From the NCBI RefSeq assembly GCF_002157855.1, contig NZ_CP020880.1:1426001-1490000 (forward strand): a stretch of 64,000 nucleotides of DNA, read 5' to 3'. The notes beneath the pieces are model-generated. The model searched no databases, had not been told where the DNA came from, and was given only the letters and a program-made list of their open reading frames with translations. The stretch comes from Sutcliffiella horikoshii (lineage in GTDB: Bacteria > Bacillota > Bacilli > Bacillales > Bacillaceae_I). Each line of letters opens with the position of its first letter. The first letter of the stretch is position 1. Shown in pieces: positions 50,707 through 59,638 of the stretch. A program made the translations under genes and the position numbers.

Positions 50707-52065
50707 ATGATAAAGTTTAAAAATTCTATTACCAAGAAAATACATAGTCTATCTCCAGCACAACTTATCGTCAGCTTTTATTTTATTGCTGTACTTATTG
50801 CAGTAAGCCTACTTAGTCTTCCTGTAGCAAGATATGAGGGAGTTGATTGGAGCTTCATCAATGCTCTATTTACGGCAGTCAGCGCCGTAAGTGTTACTGG
50901 TTTGACTGTACTAAATACTGTGGAGACTTTTACGGTGCCTGGGATCTTTATCTTGGCATTTGTCCTGCAATTTGGCGGGGTAGGTGTCATGGCGGTAGGA
51001 ACATTTATTTGGCTGCTTTTAGGGCGTAAAATAGGGCTCAAAGAGAGAAGGTTGATGATGATTGATCAAAATCAGTCCAACCTATCGGGTATCGTAAAGC
51101 TGATAAAGCAGATTCTAGTTTTAATTCTCTCTATCGAGTTGCTTGGTTCAATCATTTTAGGAACTTATTTCTTGTCCTATTATGATACTTGGCAGGAAGC
51201 TTATTTTCATGGATTCTTTGCTTCTGTCAGTGCCACTACCAATGGTGGTTTTGACATTACAGGACAATCACTGATTCCTTTTGCAAATGATTATTTTGTG
51301 CAGTTCATTGTAATGATATTAATTACTGCGGGTGCTATCGGGTTTCCTGTTTTAGTGGAAGTGAAAGAATTTATCGTCAATAAAAATGGAAGATTTCGCT
51401 TTTCTTTATTTACTAAAATTACAAGCATCACGTTTGCGTGTTTGATCACGTTTGGTGCACTGGCAATCATTATATTGGAATCTAACGCTTACTTTAAGGG
51501 GATGAATTGGCACGAATCTTTGTTTTACGCGTTATTCCAGTCCGTTACGACAAGAAGTGGCGGGCTCGCTACAATGGATGTAAGTGAATTTGGCATCTCT
51601 ACACTTCTAGTAATGTGTGGTCTCATGTTCATCGGTGCTTCCCCAAGTTCTGTTGGCGGTGGTATTAGAACGACGACATTCGCCTTGAATATTTTGTTCT
51701 TATTTCATTTTGCACGAGGGCATAAAAACATTAAAATTTTTGGAAGAGAAATACACGAGGAAGATATTATTAAGTCGCTGGTTGTTCTACTTCTTGCTAT
51801 ACTCATTTGTTCTTCTGCAGTTATTGTCTTGAGTGTCACAGAAGAATTTGCATTGATTCAAATCCTTTTTGAAGTCTGTTCTGCTTTCGGGACAACAGGA
51901 CTCTCTACAGGAATTACACCTGATTTATCTTCAATAGGGAAGTTCATTATTATTTGTTTGATGTTTATAGGGCGAGTGGGACTGTTAACATTCTTATTCA
52001 TCCTTGAAAGTAAACAAAAACCACCGAACTACCGTTATCCGGTGGAACGAGTCATTATTGGTTGA
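50707..52065 (+). CDS. ktrD: potassium channel-transporter KtrD
   Basis: 452 residues, TrkH/KtrB family membrane protein. Four pore repeats with filter-like segments SAVSVTGLT, SATTNGGFD, SVTTRSGGLAT and SAFGTTGLS. It conducts potassium with sodium dependence and pairs with a cytosolic KtrC gating ring, encoded elsewhere. About eight helices; length is normal. ATG at 50707; the gene begins 150 bp from the divergent SASP gene. KtrD rather than KtrB is suggested by context only. Confidence 0.87.
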   Translation: MIKFKNSITKKIHSLSPAQLIVSFYFIAVLIAVSLLSLPVARYEGVDWSFINALFTAVSAVSVTGLTVLNTVETFTVPGIFILAFVLQFGGVGVMAVGTFIWLLLGRKIGLKERRLMMIDQNQSNLSGIVKLIKQILVLILSIELLGSIILGTYFLSYYDTWQEAYFHGFFASVSATTNGGFDITGQSLIPFANDYFVQFIVMILITAGAIGFPVLVEVKEFIVNKNGRFRFSLFTKITSITFACLITFGALAIIILESNAYFKGMNWHESLFYALFQSVTTRSGGLATMDVSEFGISTLLVMCGLMFIGASPSSVGGGIRTTTFALNILFLFHFARGHKNIKIFGREIHEEDIIKSLVVLLLAILICSSAVIVLSVTEEFALIQILFEVCSAFGTTGLSTGITPDLSSIGKFIIICLMFIGRVGLLTFLFILESKQKPPNYRYPVERVIIG

Positions 52066-52085
52066 TGGATATGTTAATTGTTGAA

Positions 52086-52110
52086 GAGGCCACAAAGTGG
52101 TCTTTTTTTT
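52086..52110 (+). terminator. terminator of ktrD
   Basis: GAGGCCAC-AAA-GTGGTCTTTTTTTT hairpin with T run. Confidence 0.82.
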
Positions 52111-52154
52111 ATTACTAAAAATTATGGATATCGAAAAAATTTTTTAAAAACTAT

Positions 52155-52168
52155 TGCAATCGCTTTCA
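52155..52168. promoter_or_regulatory. catabolite-responsive element (cre)
   Basis: TGCAATCGCTTTCA matches the cre consensus TGWAANCGNTNWCA at 13 of 14 positions. It lies upstream of the LacI-family gene, so CcpA repression by glucose is likely. Confidence 0.6.
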
Positions 52169-52199
52169 GAAACATGTTATTGTTCTAGTAACAAATTAT

Positions 52200-52213
52200 C
52201 CGAAACGTTTTGG
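52200..52213. promoter_or_regulatory. operator O1 of the LacI-type regulator
   Basis: CCGAAACGTTTTGG just before the regulator gene, same palindrome as O2 and O3. Suggests autorepression. Confidence 0.7.
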
Positions 52214-52223
52214 GAGGAAAACC

Positions 52224-53228
52224 ATGACGACTATAAAAGATATAGCAAGAGTGGCTGGTGTTTCTGTCACAACGGTTTCAAGAGCTTTAAATGGTTATAG
52301 TGATGTGAATAAAAAGACACGACAAAGAATTGAGGAAGTGGCCAAGGAATTAAACTACAGTCCGAATACGGTAGCCAGAAGTCTTGTAATGAAGAAGTCA
52401 AAAACAATTGGGCTCCTTGTTTCTGATATGAACAGAGAAGGGGTCAAGGATAATTTTACATTTGAGGTTCTTTGTGGAATTAACGAAGCTTCTGCAAACT
52501 CTGATTATGACCTTGTGCTTTTTAGTACTACATCATCAAAACAAAGCCAGAAGACATATACGCAGCTTTGTAGGGAGCGAAGAGTAGATGGCGTGATATT
52601 ACAGGGGATTAAAACAGATGACCCTTATTTGCAAGAGGTGGTCGAAAGTGACATACCTTGTGTACTGGTGGATATCCCACAGGAATCAGAAACTGTAGGC
52701 TATGTTACGACTGACAATGTAGAAGGTGCAAAAAAAGCGGTGGCCCATTTGATTGAGCGTGGCCATAAGAATATCGCGATGATAAACGGACATGAAAAGG
52801 CGGATGTAAGTATTCGACGATTGCAAGGGTATATGGAAGTGCTGAATAATGAAAAAGTGCCATATAGATCAGAATGGATCAAAAATGGTGATTTTAAAGA
52901 GAAAGTGGCAGAAGAAGTTGCAATGGAACTTTTGACAGAACACCCTGAGATTACAGCAGTTTTTTGCGCCAGTGATTTGATGGGGCTAGGTGTACTGAAG
53001 GCAGTAAACAAAATCGGTAAGAAAGTGCCGGACGATATAGCGGTAATCGGCTATGACGATATTATGCTGGCTTCTTATGCCAACCCAAGCTTATCAACTA
53101 TACGTCAAGATAAGTTTAAATTAGGATTTGAGGCGGCAGTTCTACTTATAGATATGCTGGAGGGAAGAGAACAGTCTCATGCAAGGATCATTGATACCGA
53201 ACTCATTATTAGAGAATCTACAAAATAA
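52224..53228 (+). CDS. LacI family transcriptional repressor of the saccharide operon
   Basis: 334 residues. Helix-turn-helix at the N-terminus (TIKDIARVAGVSVTTVSRAL, residues 3-22) with hinge YSPNTVARSL. A periplasmic-binding-like sugar domain from about 60 (KTIGLLVSDM, VDGVILQGI, VLVDIPQESETVGYVTTDNV, ERGHKNIAMINGH, IAVIGYDDIMLASYANPSLS). It probably binds TCCGAAACGTTTTGGA-type palindromes (52200, 53261, 53307) and is released by a maltodextrin or related sugar (inference). ATG at 52224 after GGGAGGAAA. Confidence 0.93.
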   Translation: MTTIKDIARVAGVSVTTVSRALNGYSDVNKKTRQRIEEVAKELNYSPNTVARSLVMKKSKTIGLLVSDMNREGVKDNFTFEVLCGINEASANSDYDLVLFSTTSSKQSQKTYTQLCRERRVDGVILQGIKTDDPYLQEVVESDIPCVLVDIPQESETVGYVTTDNVEGAKKAVAHLIERGHKNIAMINGHEKADVSIRRLQGYMEVLNNEKVPYRSEWIKNGDFKEKVAEEVAMELLTEHPEITAVFCASDLMGLGVLKAVNKIGKKVPDDIAVIGYDDIMLASYANPSLSTIRQDKFKLGFEAAVLLIDMLEGREQSHARIIDTELIIRESTK

Positions 53229-53260
53229 GGCACGGAGAGTGCTTTTTTACAAGCAGAAAA

Positions 53261-53322
53261 TCCGAAACGTTTTGGAAAAGTATGAACGTTTTATTTTTAT
53301 CCAATATCCAAAACGTTTCGGA
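53261..53322. promoter_or_regulatory. operators O2 and O3
   Basis: TCCGAAACGTTTTGGA (53261-53276) and TCCAAAACGTTTCGGA (53307-53322): exact mirror palindromes, 46 bp centre to centre. They sit before the debranching enzyme gene. Confidence 0.78.
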
Positions 53323-53350
53323 TATACATGAGCACCTAGGAGGTAAGACA

Positions 53351-55453
53351 ATGGATTATAGAGTGATTAAAGAAAATGACTTATTTATACTTACAGACAC
53401 CAACGGAAATATTCCCGAACAGCATCCATACGGATTGGGATTGTACACAAAGGATACCCGTTTTTTGAGCAAACTTGACGTGAAAATAAATGGCGAAGAA
53501 CCAATTCTGCTACATTCAGATGCTGCAGAAAACTATATGGCGACGATTCTTATGACAAATCCTCATATGGAGAGGAACGGCGAACTTATTTTATGGAGAG
53601 AGTCTGTCGAGATTAAGCGCACACGTTTTATCTATAACGATGTATTCTATGAGTCGCTGACAGTGAAAAACTATTACCCTAAGAGTGTAAACTTTGATTT
53701 GAGCGTTCATATGGACGTGGATTTTGCTGATATGTTTATCGTTCGTGGCTTTCAGAATGGTGAAATAGGAAAAAGAACTGGACAAACAGTGGATGGGGAG
53801 TCGTTTACCTTCCACTATGAAGGTGCAGACAATCTTGCAAGACGGACATATGTTGAATGGGACAAGGATGCGTATTACATTGATGGAGAAAAAGGAGAAG
53901 TTTTCTTTCAGTTCAATTTAGATCATGAAGAAGAACAGACTATTACTTTCAAGATACAACCGCAACATGGAAATGAAAAATCAGTTAATATTCTTTCAGC
54001 TTCGGATGCTTTAGAGAAATTGAAAGAGTCCTATAATAGCTGGAATAACAGTATCACAAAGGTTAAAACGGATTGGCTTCCATTACAGCGCCTTATAGAT
54101 CGTGGACTCGGAGATTTGAGAGTATTATTGACAGACCTTGGATATGGCAAGTTTCCTGTAGCTGGCCTACCGTGGTTTGGGGTTCCTTTTGGAAGGGACA
54201 GTCTAATCGCTGCTCTCCAGATGCTAGCGTTCCAACCGGAAGTTGCAAAAGGTACACTCTACACGATGGCAAGTAAACAAGGTACAAAAGTAGATCCGTG
54301 GCGGGATGAACAACCAGGAAAAATCATGCATGAGATCCGCTATGGAGAGCTTGCAACTACTGAGCAGATTCCATTTACTCCTTATTACGGGACCATTGAC
54401 GCAACACCATTATTCCTAATACTTCTGACAGAGTATGTTAAATGGACTGGGGACCTTAAAGTTGTTGAGGACCTAAAAGTAAACATCGAAGCTGCGTTGA
54501 CATGGATTGACCAGTATGGTGACCGCGACGGTGATATGTTTGTCGAATATCATCAGGAGGCAAGCAAAGGAATTGCCAACCAAGGGTGGAAGGATTCAGG
54601 AGATTCCATCGTCCACCGAAACGGTGATTACGCTACAACACCTATTGCACTTTCAGAAGTACAAGGATATGTCTATCAAGCGAAAATGGGTGTAGCTTCC
54701 ATTTATGACAAACTTGGAGATCCCGAAAGGGCAGCAGTATTAAGAGAGGAAAGCACGAAGCTGAAAATCAAATTTGATGAAGAATTTTGGATGGATGATG
54801 TCAATTTCTATGCAATTGCTTTAGATAAGAATAAACAACAAGTAGGAACAATTACTTCAAACCCTGGCCATATTTTATTCTCTGAAATGCTTGAAGAGGA
54901 TAAGGCTAATGCTGTCATTGAGACGCTCGTTTCTCCCAAAATGTTCTCAGGTTTCGGGATTCGCACTATGGGAACCGGGGAAGCGGGGTATAACCCGATG
55001 AGTTACCATGACGGCAGTATATGGCCACATGATAATAGCATGGTGTTACTGGGAATGTCGAAAATTCAGAAGCAGGGAGCTGCCAACGTTGTGATGGAAG
55101 GACTTATCGAGGCCGCAGCCCATTTCGAATATGATCGCCTTCCGGAATTGTTCTGTGGATATGATAAATCTGTTGGAAAAGCAGTCAAATATCCAGTTGC
55201 TTGTTCTCCACAGGCTTGGGCTGCGGGAACACCACTTGTTTTTATACAAACAATTCTAGGTCTTTTTCCTGATGCTTTGGAAAAGAAAATTGTATTATCT
55301 CCATTACTTCCAAACGGAATGAATGAACTGGATGTAGAGAAGGTTAAAATTGGTGAAGGTTTTCTATCCCTATCAGTTCAAAAAAATGCTGAAGGAATTT
55401 TGGAACTCACAATTATTGAAAATACTACAGGTTTTGATATCGTTCAGAATTAG
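53351..55453 (+). CDS. glycogen-debranching-type amylo-alpha-1,6-glucosidase
   Basis: 700 residues. The N-terminal beta domain (GDE_N_bis type, residues 1-230) opens LFILTDTNGNIPEQHPYGLG then YTKDTRFLSKLDVKINGEEP. The catalytic alpha/alpha-barrel follows: AGLPWFGVPFGRDSLIAALQ, GTIDATPLFLILLTEYVKWT, GWKDSGDSIVHRNGDYATTP and GFGIRTMGTGEAGYNPMSYH with SIWPHDNSMV. Likely hydrolyses alpha-1,6 linkages of glycogen-like or imported saccharides. ATG at 53351 after AGGAGGTAA is preferred; the longer frame covers operator O3. It sits at the head of the transport operon. Confidence 0.85.
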   Translation: MDYRVIKENDLFILTDTNGNIPEQHPYGLGLYTKDTRFLSKLDVKINGEEPILLHSDAAENYMATILMTNPHMERNGELILWRESVEIKRTRFIYNDVFYESLTVKNYYPKSVNFDLSVHMDVDFADMFIVRGFQNGEIGKRTGQTVDGESFTFHYEGADNLARRTYVEWDKDAYYIDGEKGEVFFQFNLDHEEEQTITFKIQPQHGNEKSVNILSASDALEKLKESYNSWNNSITKVKTDWLPLQRLIDRGLGDLRVLLTDLGYGKFPVAGLPWFGVPFGRDSLIAALQMLAFQPEVAKGTLYTMASKQGTKVDPWRDEQPGKIMHEIRYGELATTEQIPFTPYYGTIDATPLFLILLTEYVKWTGDLKVVEDLKVNIEAALTWIDQYGDRDGDMFVEYHQEASKGIANQGWKDSGDSIVHRNGDYATTPIALSEVQGYVYQAKMGVASIYDKLGDPERAAVLREESTKLKIKFDEEFWMDDVNFYAIALDKNKQQVGTITSNPGHILFSEMLEEDKANAVIETLVSPKMFSGFGIRTMGTGEAGYNPMSYHDGSIWPHDNSMVLLGMSKIQKQGAANVVMEGLIEAAAHFEYDRLPELFCGYDKSVGKAVKYPVACSPQAWAAGTPLVFIQTILGLFPDALEKKIVLSPLLPNGMNELDVEKVKIGEGFLSLSVQKNAEGILELTIIENTTGFDIVQN

Positions 55454-55550
55454 GTTTTAAAGAGGGAAAATTCCTCTTAAAAAAATGGCTGGATCTCTGC
55501 AGTTGCTGTGAACCTGAGCTATATAACCAATCAAAAACAGGAAGAGGGGT

Positions 55551-56801
55551 ATGAAGATGAAAGCAAAAAAATGGTTGGCTTCAGGTGTTACCACAATGCT
55601 TATAGGTGGAATTTTATCTGGTTGTAGTGGAGGAAGCAGTGGTTCTTCAGAAGGTTCGGGTGACAATGTAGAAATTACATTGGCCGGATGGGGTGGGAAC
55701 CCTTCCGAAACACGTTTGCTGAAAGAAGCTTTGGATTCTTTTGAAGAAAAGCATCCGAATATTAAAGTGAAACATGAAGTGATTTCCGATCAGTATATGG
55801 ATGTAATGAAAACACGCTTAATTGGCGGAGAAGCACCCGATGTATTCTATTTAGATGCTTTCGAAGCTCCTGCTTTAATTGAAACTGGAGTACTAGAACC
55901 TCTTGATGATTATGTGACAGATGAGTTTAATGTTGACGATTTTGAACAACCGCTTCTAGAAGCTTTCCAAAAGGATGGAGTAACTTATGGATTCCCTAAA
56001 GATTATTCCACGCTTGCTTTATTTTACAATAAGAAAATGTTTGAAGAAGCTGGGGTAGAAGTGCCAACAACATGGGATGAGCTTCGTGAAGTATCCAAGC
56101 AGCTGACAAAGGATGGGGTTGTCGGACTTGGTGTAGCTCCGGAACTTGCAAGAATGTATTACATCGCTGAGTCTCTTGGAGGAGAAGTGGTGAAGGACAA
56201 TAAAGCAAACTTTGGGGATGAGAAGGTCATTGAAGCGTTACAGCCAATCATCGACCAACGAAATACAGATAAAACTGCTGCACAAGCTTCAGATGTAGGA
56301 GCAAACTGGGGCGGAGAAATGTTTGGACAAGAAAAAGCGGCAATGGTAATAGAGGGTAACTGGGCGATTCCTTTCCTTGAGGATACATTCCCTAATGTTG
56401 AATATGGTACAGCGGAGATTCCTACTGTAAATGGTGAAAAATCGACCATGGCATATACGGTTTCCTATGTAATGAATGCAGCATCCGAGAAAAAGGAAGC
56501 CTCCTGGAAGCTGATTGAATATTTAACAGGTCCTGAAGGCATGGAGATCTGGACTTCTAAAGGGTATGCATTGCCAACTAGAAAGTCAGTTGCGGAGAAA
56601 CTTGGCTTTGATCAGGATGAGAAGCGAGCAGCATTGGTTGCTGGTGCGTCATATGCTACTGTTTGGGCAAATGGTGTAAACCTGCCTACTATCATGAACA
56701 ATTTTAATAACCAATTCGTTTCAGCTTTCCTTGGACAGCGTCCGCTTGATGAAGCATTAAAAGAAGCAGAAGAACAAGCAAACAGGGAAATTGGCGAATA
56801 A
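55551..56801 (+). CDS. sugar ABC transporter substrate-binding lipoprotein
   Basis: 416 residues. Lipoprotein signal peptide ending LSGC (Cys near 25), then a Ser/Gly-rich linker. Family 1 solute-binding protein: EITLAGWGGNPSETRLLKEA, VISDQYMDVMKTRLIGGEAP, DVFYLDAFEAPALIETGVLE and TLALFYNKKMFEEAGVEVPT. This is the maltodextrin/multiple-sugar (MalE/MsmE) type. It is the first transport gene; permeases follow after an intercistronic hairpin. ATG at 55551 after GAAGAGG. Confidence 0.9.
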   Translation: MKMKAKKWLASGVTTMLIGGILSGCSGGSSGSSEGSGDNVEITLAGWGGNPSETRLLKEALDSFEEKHPNIKVKHEVISDQYMDVMKTRLIGGEAPDVFYLDAFEAPALIETGVLEPLDDYVTDEFNVDDFEQPLLEAFQKDGVTYGFPKDYSTLALFYNKKMFEEAGVEVPTTWDELREVSKQLTKDGVVGLGVAPELARMYYIAESLGGEVVKDNKANFGDEKVIEALQPIIDQRNTDKTAAQASDVGANWGGEMFGQEKAAMVIEGNWAIPFLEDTFPNVEYGTAEIPTVNGEKSTMAYTVSYVMNAASEKKEASWKLIEYLTGPEGMEIWTSKGYALPTRKSVAEKLGFDQDEKRAALVAGASYATVWANGVNLPTIMNNFNNQFVSAFLGQRPLDEALKEAEEQANREIGE

Positions 56802-56896
56802 TTGTTTTTAAATTATTGTATGTTTGACTTCATAGGTGTCGGTGCTGGTTTAGCGACTGTGGTGATGACCGGCACCCTGAAGTCACTACTGGCTTC

Positions 56897-56935
56897 TTTC
56901 TGAAGAAGAATGACAAGATGTTTCTTCTTCAGAAA
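56897..56935 (+). promoter_or_regulatory. intercistronic mRNA stem-loop
   Basis: TTTCTGAAGAAGAA pairs perfectly with TTCTTCTTCAGAAA (14 bp, 11-nt loop) without a T run. A weaker hairpin lies at about 56837-56877. Placed between the binding-protein and permease genes, it could protect the upstream mRNA and give more binding protein than permease, as known for malE-type operons. Confidence 0.65.
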
Positions 56936-56986
56936 GAGTTCATGTAGAAAAAGAGGGACTCTTTGAAGGGAAAAGGAGTGAATTTA

Positions 56987-57892
56987 ATGAAGAAAAGACG
57001 TACCTATTCAAAACGCTCGTTAAGAGAAGCATCACAAGGCTATTCTCTTATGGCTCCAACAATTTTTGTGTTGGCTTTATTCATTATTGGTCCTATTTTA
57101 TATGCATTTTTCTTATCTTTTCATAAAGTTCAGCTGTTAGGTACGGCAACGTATGAGTTTGTTGGGTTGAGCAACTTTACGAACATCTCCGATGACAGTC
57201 GGGCTTTACGTGCACTCTGGAATACTTTTAAGTATGTTATTATCGTGGTTCCGATTCAAACGTTGCTAGCACTTATTTTAGCCGCTACGTTAAATGCAGG
57301 ATTGAAGGGACAAAGTATATTTAGAATTGTTTATTTCTTACCGACCTTAACATCCTCTGCTGTATTGACATTAATATTCATGTGGATGTACAACCAAAAT
57401 GGATTGGTAAATGAAATTTTATCGATATTAGGCCTTCCAACTTATAACTGGATGGGAGATCCAAGTGTAGCGTTAATCGCAATAATGATAATGAACATTT
57501 GGGCAACAGCACCGTTTTTTATGGTCATCTATCTAGCAGCCCTGCAGGATATTCCGGACTCGTTATACGAAGCTGCAGAGCTTGATGGCGCCAATGCCTT
57601 CAAAAAATTCATCTATATCACTGTGCCGAATTTGCGTCCAGTTACTTCTTTTGTAGTCATTATGGGTTTGATCGGTACCTTCCAACTGTTTGATCAGTCC
57701 TTCATATTTTCAGGAGGTTCGGGTGGACCGGATAATTCTACATTGACTGTCGTTTTATTGATTTACCAATATGCGTTCAAGAGTCTTGGTACAATGGGAT
57801 ATGCTGCAGCCATTGCCGTCATGCTTTCCATCGTAATTTTAGTGGCAACATTATTGCAACGTAAATTTTCAAAAGAAGAATCTCTATATTAA
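56987..57892 (+). CDS. sugar ABC transporter permease (MalF-like)
   Basis: 301 residues with six helices. TIFVLALFIIGPILYAFFLS near residues 26-45 and the EAA loop LYEAAELDGANAFKKFIYIT near 203-222 with conserved Asp-Gly. ATG at 56987 follows AAAGGAGTG; upstream in-frame codons are not used. Pairs with the next permease 12 bp downstream. The ATPase gene is absent, as usual for Bacillus carbohydrate ABC systems that share an MsmX-type ATPase. Confidence 0.9.
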   Translation: MKKRRTYSKRSLREASQGYSLMAPTIFVLALFIIGPILYAFFLSFHKVQLLGTATYEFVGLSNFTNISDDSRALRALWNTFKYVIIVVPIQTLLALILAATLNAGLKGQSIFRIVYFLPTLTSSAVLTLIFMWMYNQNGLVNEILSILGLPTYNWMGDPSVALIAIMIMNIWATAPFFMVIYLAALQDIPDSLYEAAELDGANAFKKFIYITVPNLRPVTSFVVIMGLIGTFQLFDQSFIFSGGSGGPDNSTLTVVLLIYQYAFKSLGTMGYAAAIAVMLSIVILVATLLQRKFSKEESLY

Positions 57893-57904
57893 GGAGGCTG
57901 CGAT

Positions 57905-58732
57905 ATGAAAAAGAAACTTAGCGTTGGAAAAGCATTGTTGTATGGGATTCTCATTTTATATGCAGTCATCACACTTGTCCCCTTTATTTGGGCAGTCTCT
58001 TCTTCCTTTAAGACTTTAGAAGAGATCGTAAGCGGGACCATCAACTTCATACCGAAGAATTTTACATTTGATAACTATAAGCAGATTTTCTTGGAACAGG
58101 AGCTATTTCCTCGTTGGCTCTTGAACAGCTTGATTATTGGGGTTGCAGGAACTTCACTAAACCTATTATTTAATTCAATGGCTGGATATGCTTTGGCACG
58201 TTTAAGTTTTCCGGGGCGTAAAACATTGTTTATTATTATACTTGCAGTTTTAATGATTCCCGCTCAAGTAACCATGATTCCTAACTACTTAATACTTCGT
58301 GAGTTAGGTTGGTTGAACTCTTATCAAGGCATGATTGTCCCAGCGATGATTAATGCCACCTTCATCTTTATGATGAGACAGTTCTTCATCAATTTTCCGA
58401 AAGAGCTGGAGGAAGCAGCAGAAATGGATGGACTGAGCCGATTCGGAACATTTTTCAAAATAGTCATTCCTTTGGCGAAACCTGCACTAGCCGCACAAGC
58501 CATTTTCGTATTTATGGGATTCTGGAACGACTTTATGAGGCCGTTGATTATCTTGTCAGATCCTTCCATGTTCACGTTGCCACTTGGTCTGAATACTTTC
58601 AAGGGACAATATATCAGTTACTGGAACTATATCATGGCAGCTTCCATGGTATTTACGCTGCCAGTACTACTCCTATACGGCTTCTTTAACCGCTACTTTA
58701 TCAAAGGAATCTCCTTTACAGGCGGAAAATAA
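57905..58732 (+). CDS. sugar ABC transporter permease (MalG-like)
   Basis: 275 residues with six helices. VITLVPFIWAVSSSFKTLEE near 22-41 (the SFK motif of MalG-type proteins) and the EAA loop LEEAAEMDGLSRFGTFFKIV near 165-184. ATG at 57905 after AAGGAGG. Last gene of the operon; strong terminator follows. Confidence 0.9.
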   Translation: MKKKLSVGKALLYGILILYAVITLVPFIWAVSSSFKTLEEIVSGTINFIPKNFTFDNYKQIFLEQELFPRWLLNSLIIGVAGTSLNLLFNSMAGYALARLSFPGRKTLFIIILAVLMIPAQVTMIPNYLILRELGWLNSYQGMIVPAMINATFIFMMRQFFINFPKELEEAAEMDGLSRFGTFFKIVIPLAKPALAAQAIFVFMGFWNDFMRPLIILSDPSMFTLPLGLNTFKGQYISYWNYIMAASMVFTLPVLLLYGFFNRYFIKGISFTGGK

Positions 58733-58759
58733 AATCAGCTGCGTAAAAACACAATACCA

Positions 58760-58801
58760 AAAGCAGAACGGAAATTAAGCAAATTTCCATTCTGCTTTTT
58801 T
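58760..58801 (+). terminator. terminator of the saccharide operon
   Basis: AAGCAGAACGGAAAT pairs with ATTTCCATTCTGCTT with one mismatch, followed by a T run. Confidence 0.85.
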
Positions 58802-58822
58802 GTGTGCCTTCGACAAAAGTGC

Positions 58823-59218
58823 CTAAATTCCTTTGGGGGTCTGACCCCTTTTGGTAACTTTTTTTTGAGCTTTAATCCCTATCATAACTAACATCTTTAT
58901 CAGGGTGTGTAAAGGGGAAGCCTTGGGGCTTTTTGATTTTTCTATAAGTTCTCGGTTTTCTGAAGAGTTCCATCCGATATCATTTGTTGGGTGGACCCAT
59001 TGGTCACCAGCCATGATGGCGGGATCGATGTCGTCACTCCAGTTATTTAATGGGGATTCTTCTGAATTATATTTACTGTCCCCAATAACTACACCATGTT
59101 CATTAACAAATGGCGGTTGCATTTTCATATTGGAGTCTTTAAAGGAAGGGGAGCTGATCTGATGCGGCATCGTTTCTTCCATGTAGGGGATCTCCAAGGA
59201 TTTATCTTTTTCTGACAT
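58823..59218 (-). CDS. DUF3905-like hypothetical protein
   Basis: 131 hydrophilic residues, no signal or membrane segment. Conserved-looking core HQISSPSFKDSNMKMQPPFV, VVIGDSKYNSEESPLNNWSD and DDIDPAIMAGDQWVHPTNDI then GWNSSENRELIE, which looks like the DUF3905 family of spore formers (recalled, not checked). The C-terminal 35 residues are basic and include codons that run into the GGGGTCTGACCCC hairpin, so the end may not be conserved. ATG at 59218 after GGAGGTGAT. Confidence 0.6.
   Translation of the reverse strand: MSEKDKSLEIPYMEETMPHQISSPSFKDSNMKMQPPFVNEHGVVIGDSKYNSEESPLNNWSDDIDPAIMAGDQWVHPTNDIGWNSSENRELIEKSKSPKASPLHTLIKMLVMIGIKAQKKVTKRGQTPKGI
58830..58868. terminator. hairpin with GGGGTCTGACCCC core, copy 2
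   Basis: CCTTTGGGGGTCTGACCCCTTTTGG followed by a T run, as in 21685-21720. It overlaps the 3' end of the DUF3905-like frame. Confidence 0.55.
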
Positions 59219-59302
59219 TCATATCACCTCCGTGGGATGTATAGTTTTAGCATTTCAATAAAATAAATAAGTATGTACTAAAGAAAATAGGAGGATGTAA
59301 AA

Positions 59303-59434
59303 ATGACTAAGAAGTTTGAAATTGCCAATCTTTCACAGGATAAACTTGATCGCATTTCAGAGTATGAACAAAAATTGCAAGAAGAAATGGGAGAGGAAAT
59401 AGTTTTGATTGCTTATGAAGAATGTGAAAAATAA
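59303..59434 (+). CDS. 43-residue acidic small protein
   Basis: ATG at 59303, 9 bases after AGGAGG. Sequence begins MTKKFEIANLSQDKLDRISE and ends with an acidic tail containing LIAYEECEK. Amphipathic helix plus short strand; no known family. Ribosome-binding site and codon use support it as a gene. Confidence 0.6.
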   Translation: MTKKFEIANLSQDKLDRISEYEQKLQEEMGEEIVLIAYEECEK

Positions 59435-59463
59435 CAAAGGGGCAATCTAAGTACACGGGGGTG

Positions 59464-59625
59464 ATGGCATTGGCAAAGAGAAAAGTTGCTCATGATGCAG
59501 CAAAAAACAATAATAAAACTCCAAAGGAAAGCTTACCTGATACGGAATTCTCTGCTGAATATCAAAAAGAAGATATGATACGTGGAGCAAACCGTAATTC
59601 TAAACATGGCAGACAAGGTAAATAA
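59464..59625 (+). CDS. 53-residue basic small protein, possible spore protein
   Basis: ATG at 59464 or TTG at 59470 (better spaced from GGGGGTGAT, giving MAKRKVAHDAAKNNNK). Hydrophilic, Lys/Asn-rich, no hydrophobic core, with LPDTEFSAEYQKEDMIRGAN and a basic end. Composition resembles minor small acid-soluble spore proteins, but no family is recognised. Second of three small genes in a row, with AAGGAGG just after its stop for the next. Confidence 0.55.
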   Translation: MALAKRKVAHDAAKNNNKTPKESLPDTEFSAEYQKEDMIRGANRNSKHGRQGK

Positions 59626-59638
59626 GGAGGCATTTTAG

